From: CAZHDI01 sp964531285
Lineage (GTDB): Bacteria > Pseudomonadota > Alphaproteobacteria > JAJFIK01
Length of the DNA stretch: 26,987 bases
Reading direction: 5' to 3'
Assembly (NCBI GenBank): GCA_964531285.1
Contig: CAZHDI010000043.1
Span: forward strand, 1-26,987
Positions 23,878-26,987 of this stretch are shown here, piece after piece. The number at the start of each line of letters is the position of its first letter. Position 1 is the stretch's first letter. The translations under genes were made by a program, and so were the position numbers. Under the pieces are notes generated by a model that worked only from the letters and a program-made list of their open reading frames with translations, did no database searches and had not been told where the DNA came from.

Positions 23878-25365
23878 TCAGGTCCCGCAGAAGGTCTGCT
23901 TGACAGTTTCTTCACTTCGCGGCGGTGCAGCATAATCCATCGCGTCCGGCTGATCCTGGAACGGACGGCTCAGAACAGCCACGAGCCGCTCGAACGGCGT
24001 GAAATCATTGTCCTGGACCGCCGCGCGGATCGCCTGTTCCACGCGATGATTGCGGGGGATGAACAGCGGGTTGGCCGCCGCCATGGCCGCCTTCCGATCC
24101 TCGAGCGACACATCCTCTTGAGCAAGACGGTCGCGCCATCGGGACAGCCATGCCTCAAGACCGTCCGGATGATGAAAATGCGCCGCAAGGGCCGCCTGCC
24201 CCGCCGGCGCGATGGCATCGCTCAAATGTCTGAAGGCCAGCGTAAAATCGGCGCCGCCGCGATGCATCACATCGAGGAAATCCCGGATCAAATCGGTGTC
24301 GCCTTCCTCGGCCGCCATCAGGCCGATCTTCCGCCGGAACAGTGCCGTCCAGCGCCGGTTGAAATGATCCGCATAGCCGACAATAACCGGAGTCACAGCC
24401 TCAATCGCCGCATCGGTATTTTCATTGACGAGCGGCAACAAGGTTTCGGCTAGCCGCGCCAGATTCCATTGCGCGATGTTCGGCTGGGCGCCATAGGCAT
24501 ACCGTCCGAAATGATCGATGGAGCTGAACACAGTCTCAGGGTCGTAGGTATCCATGAACGCGCACGGCCCGTAATCGATGGTCTCACCGCTGACGGTCGT
24601 GTTGTCCGTGTTCATAACGCCATGGATAAATCCGACGCTCATCCAATGGGCGATCAGGTTGGCTTGCGCCCGAACCACCGCATCAAGCAGACCCAGCGCC
24701 GGCTGATCGCTGCCCTTCAGATGGGGATAATGACGCCCGATGACATGATCGCACAGCAGCCGCACCGCTTCGGTATCGCCGCGCACCGCAAAATACTGAA
24801 AGGTCCCGACACGGATATGGCTCGAGGCGACACGGGTCAACACCGCGCCGGGCAAGCGCGCCTCGCGATAAACCGGCGCGCCGGTCGTCACCGCCGCAAG
24901 GGCCCGGGTCGTCGGAATGCCCAGCGCATGCATGGCTTCACTGACAATATATTCGCGCAGAACGGGCCCAAGCGCCGCTCGCCCGTCCCCGCCGCGCGAG
25001 AACGGCGTGAGCCCCGCGCCCTTGAGCTGGATATCCCGGCGCGCGCCGGTCCGGTCGACCACCTCGCCCAGCAACAGCGCGCGCCCGTCGCCCAATTGCG
25101 GCACGAAGCTGCCGAACTGGTGCCCGGCATAGGCCATCGCCAGCGGCTCCGATCCTCGGGCACGATCCTGGCCCGAAAAAATCCGAGCCCCCAAGTCGCC
25201 GTCGAGGACATCCGGATCGAGGCCAAGATCGTCGGCAAGATCGCGATTGAGCTTGATCAGCTTTGGATCCGGCACCTCGGCAGGATCGACCAGTTCATAG
25301 AACCGCTCGGGCAAACGCCGGTAACTGTTATCGAAGACGAAAAGCGGGCGGGCGGGGGCGGACAC
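23878..25365 (-). CDS. selO: Protein adenylyltransferase SelO (YdiU family)
   Basis: A 495-residue pseudokinase-fold enzyme that transfers AMP from ATP to Ser, Thr or Tyr of target proteins, linked in other organisms to redox homeostasis. Family hallmarks in order: KLNRDLADDLGL, LAMAYAGHQFGSFVPQLGDG, QLKGAGLTPFSRGGDGRAAL, LREYIVSEAMHALGIPTTRA, TRVASSHIRVGTFQYFA, then the catalytic/metal-binding GFIHGVMNTDNTTVSGETID and DYGPCAFMD. The C-terminus TFCGT keeps the conserved cysteine that is selenocysteine in animal SELENOO. The start is GTG 25365 with GGAG 5 nt upstream. It lies 34 bp after the SDR gene on the same strand and may be co-transcribed with it. Confidence 0.96.
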   Translation of the reverse strand: MSAPARPLFVFDNSYRRLPERFYELVDPAEVPDPKLIKLNRDLADDLGLDPDVLDGDLGARIFSGQDRARGSEPLAMAYAGHQFGSFVPQLGDGRALLLGEVVDRTGARRDIQLKGAGLTPFSRGGDGRAALGPVLREYIVSEAMHALGIPTTRALAAVTTGAPVYREARLPGAVLTRVASSHIRVGTFQYFAVRGDTEAVRLLCDHVIGRHYPHLKGSDQPALGLLDAVVRAQANLIAHWMSVGFIHGVMNTDNTTVSGETIDYGPCAFMDTYDPETVFSSIDHFGRYAYGAQPNIAQWNLARLAETLLPLVNENTDAAIEAVTPVIVGYADHFNRRWTALFRRKIGLMAAEEGDTDLIRDFLDVMHRGGADFTLAFRHLSDAIAPAGQAALAAHFHHPDGLEAWLSRWRDRLAQEDVSLEDRKAAMAAANPLFIPRNHRVEQAIRAAVQDNDFTPFERLVAVLSRPFQDQPDAMDYAAPPRSEETVKQTFCGT

Positions 25366-25399
25366 GGCGGCTCCTTTTTTGATGATGACAGGCGGGCGG

Positions 25400-26215
25400 T
25401 CAGCGCACGGAAAGACCGCCGTCGACCGCGATCACCTGACCGGTGATCATCCGGGCCGCGTCGGACGCCAGAAAGACGGCGAGTGCGCCGATATCGTCCG
25501 GCGTCTGCTCACCGCCCAGCGGGGTCGCCTGCGCAACGATGGCCTCGAACACCTGCCGGGCACTGAAATTGGCAAAATCGGGATTGTCTCGGGCCATCTG
25601 GGCTCCGAGCAGTTCCCAGGCCCGGGTCCACAAGAGTCCGGGACAAATGCAGTTGGCACGGATCCGGCGCGGGGCCAATTCCAAAGACAGAGTCTTGGTA
25701 TAATGCACCACGCCGGCCTTGGCAGCCCCATAGGCGGGCAGTCCGGGGAAGGGGCTGAGCGCCGCTACCGAGGCGATATTGACGATACTGCCGCCCTCGC
25801 TCAGATGCCCTTTGACTGCCGCCGAGGACGAATAGGTCGTTCGCAGATTGGCCGCGAGGTTTTGGTCCCAGGCCTCGTCGCTGGCCGCGGCCGCCGTGGC
25901 ATCCGACCGCGCGGCGGCATCGGTGCCGAGAAGCGGTCCGCCGATCCCGGCATTATTGACGAGCACATCAAGACGCCCATGCCGCGCCATCACCCGGTCC
26001 GCGACGTCGGCCATCGCCGTCTGATTGCTGGCATCCCCCACGAGGCCCCACACACCGGGTCCGAGCGCGGCGGCGGTTTTCTCAAGCGGCGCTCCCGGCA
26101 AGTCGGTGATGACGACCTGGGCGCCTTCGGCCACGCAGCGCCGCGCGATGCCCGCACCGATCCCGTTGGGCATCCCTGCGCCCGTAATGATGACGACCCG
26201 TCCGTCCAGCAGCAT
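25400..26215 (-). CDS. SDR family oxidoreductase
   Basis: A 271-residue short-chain dehydrogenase/reductase of the classical type, cytoplasmic, using NAD(P)H. Cofactor motif VIITGAGMPNGIG near residue 10 has a two-residue variation before the last glycines. VGDASN, LVNNAGIGG, the catalytic region SIVNIASVAALSPFPGLPAY and YGAAK follow; Ser, Tyr and Lys are in standard spacing. CPGLLWT and ITGQVIAVDGG close the fold. An Ala-rich stretch (TDAAARSDATAAAASDEAW) looks longer than usual between NNAG and the next helix. The aspartate in TDLPG after strand 2 suggests NAD(H) preference. Substrate unknown. The start is ATG 26215 behind GGGGAG; longer frames upstream are not SDR-like. Confidence 0.92.
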   Translation of the reverse strand: MLLDGRVVIITGAGMPNGIGAGIARRCVAEGAQVVITDLPGAPLEKTAAALGPGVWGLVGDASNQTAMADVADRVMARHGRLDVLVNNAGIGGPLLGTDAAARSDATAAAASDEAWDQNLAANLRTTYSSSAAVKGHLSEGGSIVNIASVAALSPFPGLPAYGAAKAGVVHYTKTLSLELAPRRIRANCICPGLLWTRAWELLGAQMARDNPDFANFSARQVFEAIVAQATPLGGEQTPDDIGALAVFLASDAARMITGQVIAVDGGLSVR

Positions 26216-26232
26216 CGGATTTGCTCCCCTTG

Positions 26233-26248
26233 GGCGGCCCATGCCGCC
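26233..26248. repeat. Small hairpin GGCGGC-CCAT-GCCGCC after the RTX gene
   Basis: A perfect 6-bp stem with a 4-nt loop lies 10 bp past the RTX-protein stop and 17 bp before the SDR start. It lacks a T-run, so it is at best a weak terminator. Confidence 0.35.
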
Positions 26249-26258
26249 GGGCGCCCGA

Positions 26259-26987
26259 TTAAACCGCAGTGAGGCCGTCCAGCCAATCGCTGACCAGCGC
26301 CAGACGGTCCGCCGCGCCCTCCTCCGGTGCCGCGTCGAAGGCCGCATGGATGCGCTCCGCCAGCGGCGCGCTGTCCGGCCCGAGCCATTCCGTGACCGGC
26401 GGCGCGGCGTCAACGTCCGGAACGGGCGGTTCGGCGGCGTTACTCTGCGGCGCGGCGGCGGGCAACGGCACCGATAAAGGCAGGTCGTTGATCGCGATGG
26501 CGAAGGGCTCAGCCCCGGCCTGATTATTGGTGACCGCCAATGCGGTTTGCGCCGCCGCGGCCTCGTCGAAGATGAACGCCTCGGGCGTCAGATCCGCGAA
26601 AGCCGTGTCGCCCAGGGTCAACTCGCGCCCCCCCGGCGCAGTGAACACCACCGCGTTACCGACCTGGGTGGAGGCACCGAGAAACTCCGCATAGCTGAGA
26701 CCAAAGAGCGACAGATCCACCCGGTCCTCCGTGGGATCGAAATCGGCGATGAAATCCCGGCCCCAGGCGAACTCGAAAAGATCCGCCCCCTGATTGCCGA
26801 TGAGAATATCATCCCCCGGGCCGCCCCGGATCACATCGCCAAAGCGAGACCCTTCGATGAAATCATGGCCGCTGCCGCCGTCGATGACGGTGATGCCTTC
26901 CAGACGACTCTGAGAGAAATCGAACCGGTTGTCGCCGGGATCGCCGAGGATCGAGACATTCGCGAAGCCGCGGGAATCGATCAACTC
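26259..26987 (-). CDS. RTX/hemolysin-type calcium-binding protein, C-terminal part (runs off right edge)
   Basis: The last 242 residues of a larger protein; the frame stays open to the window end, so the true start is outside. It has a short run of glycine/aspartate calcium-binding repeats (GGSGHDFIEG, FGDVIRGGPGDDILIGNQGADLFEF). Next is the beta-roll-capping segment IADFDPTEDRVDLSLFGLSY, typical of type I secreted RTX proteins. A Pro/Ala-rich spacer and an acidic amphipathic C-terminus ending in WLDGLTAV complete it, consistent with a type I secretion signal. The activity of the missing N-terminal part cannot be judged. It is upstream of the SDR gene with a 43-bp gap. Confidence 0.85.
   Translation of the reverse strand, partial: ELIDSRGFANVSILGDPGDNRFDFSQSRLEGITVIDGGSGHDFIEGSRFGDVIRGGPGDDILIGNQGADLFEFAWGRDFIADFDPTEDRVDLSLFGLSYAEFLGASTQVGNAVVFTAPGGRELTLGDTAFADLTPEAFIFDEAAAAQTALAVTNNQAGAEPFAIAINDLPLSVPLPAAAPQSNAAEPPVPDVDAAPPVTEWLGPDSAPLAERIHAAFDAAPEEGAADRLALVSDWLDGLTAV

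Overview
The window is GC-rich, densely coded DNA from a Gram-negative bacterium, most likely an alphaproteobacterium with anoxygenic-photosynthesis genes. The evidence is a bchE-bchJ-hemN gene set beside a cbb3 oxidase gene, FNR-type and PpsR/CrtJ-type promoter motifs, a TonB-dependent receptor, lipoproteins with clear lipoboxes, and RTX-type surface protein genes. I saw no tRNA, rRNA, CRISPR array, transposase or phage gene.

Layout. (1) 1-4620, minus strand: the 5' part of ccoN, then (upstream) hemN, bchJ and bchE. The last three look like one operon for oxygen-independent tetrapyrrole and bacteriochlorophyll synthesis. An FNR-like box and a TGT-N12-ACA box sit in front of bchE, and the same two motif types recur in front of ccoN. 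(2) 4588-8651, minus: a decayed serine-hydrolase gene missing its catalytic core, then a 1,057-residue multidomain surface protein with two lectin-like domains, three cadherin-like/Ig repeats and two CBM2-like modules. (3) 9052-11490: ygiQ (plus) converging on a single-domain rhodanese gene (minus). (4) 11491-11924: a divergent intergenic region holding two long hairpins whose arms covary. (5) 11925-23726: an envelope gene island. Two lipoproteins of the DUF3604 (PHP-like metallohydrolase) family bracket two HupE/UreJ-type membrane proteins, a PpiC-type prolyl isomerase, a membrane-anchored beta-propeller protein and a TonB-dependent receptor. (6) 23878-26987, minus: selO (protein AMPylase), an SDR oxidoreductase and the C-terminal part of an RTX calcium-binding protein that runs off the right edge.

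How the genes may work together. Region 1 is a low-oxygen module: BchE and HemN are oxygen-independent radical-SAM enzymes and CcoN is part of a high-affinity oxidase, so shared FNR control makes sense. Region 5 looks like an outer-membrane and periplasmic scavenging or metal-handling system of unknown substrate: receptor, secreted metallohydrolases, a folding factor and metal-permease-like membrane proteins. It is the best candidate here for an undescribed system. Functions there are inferred from family resemblance and context only.
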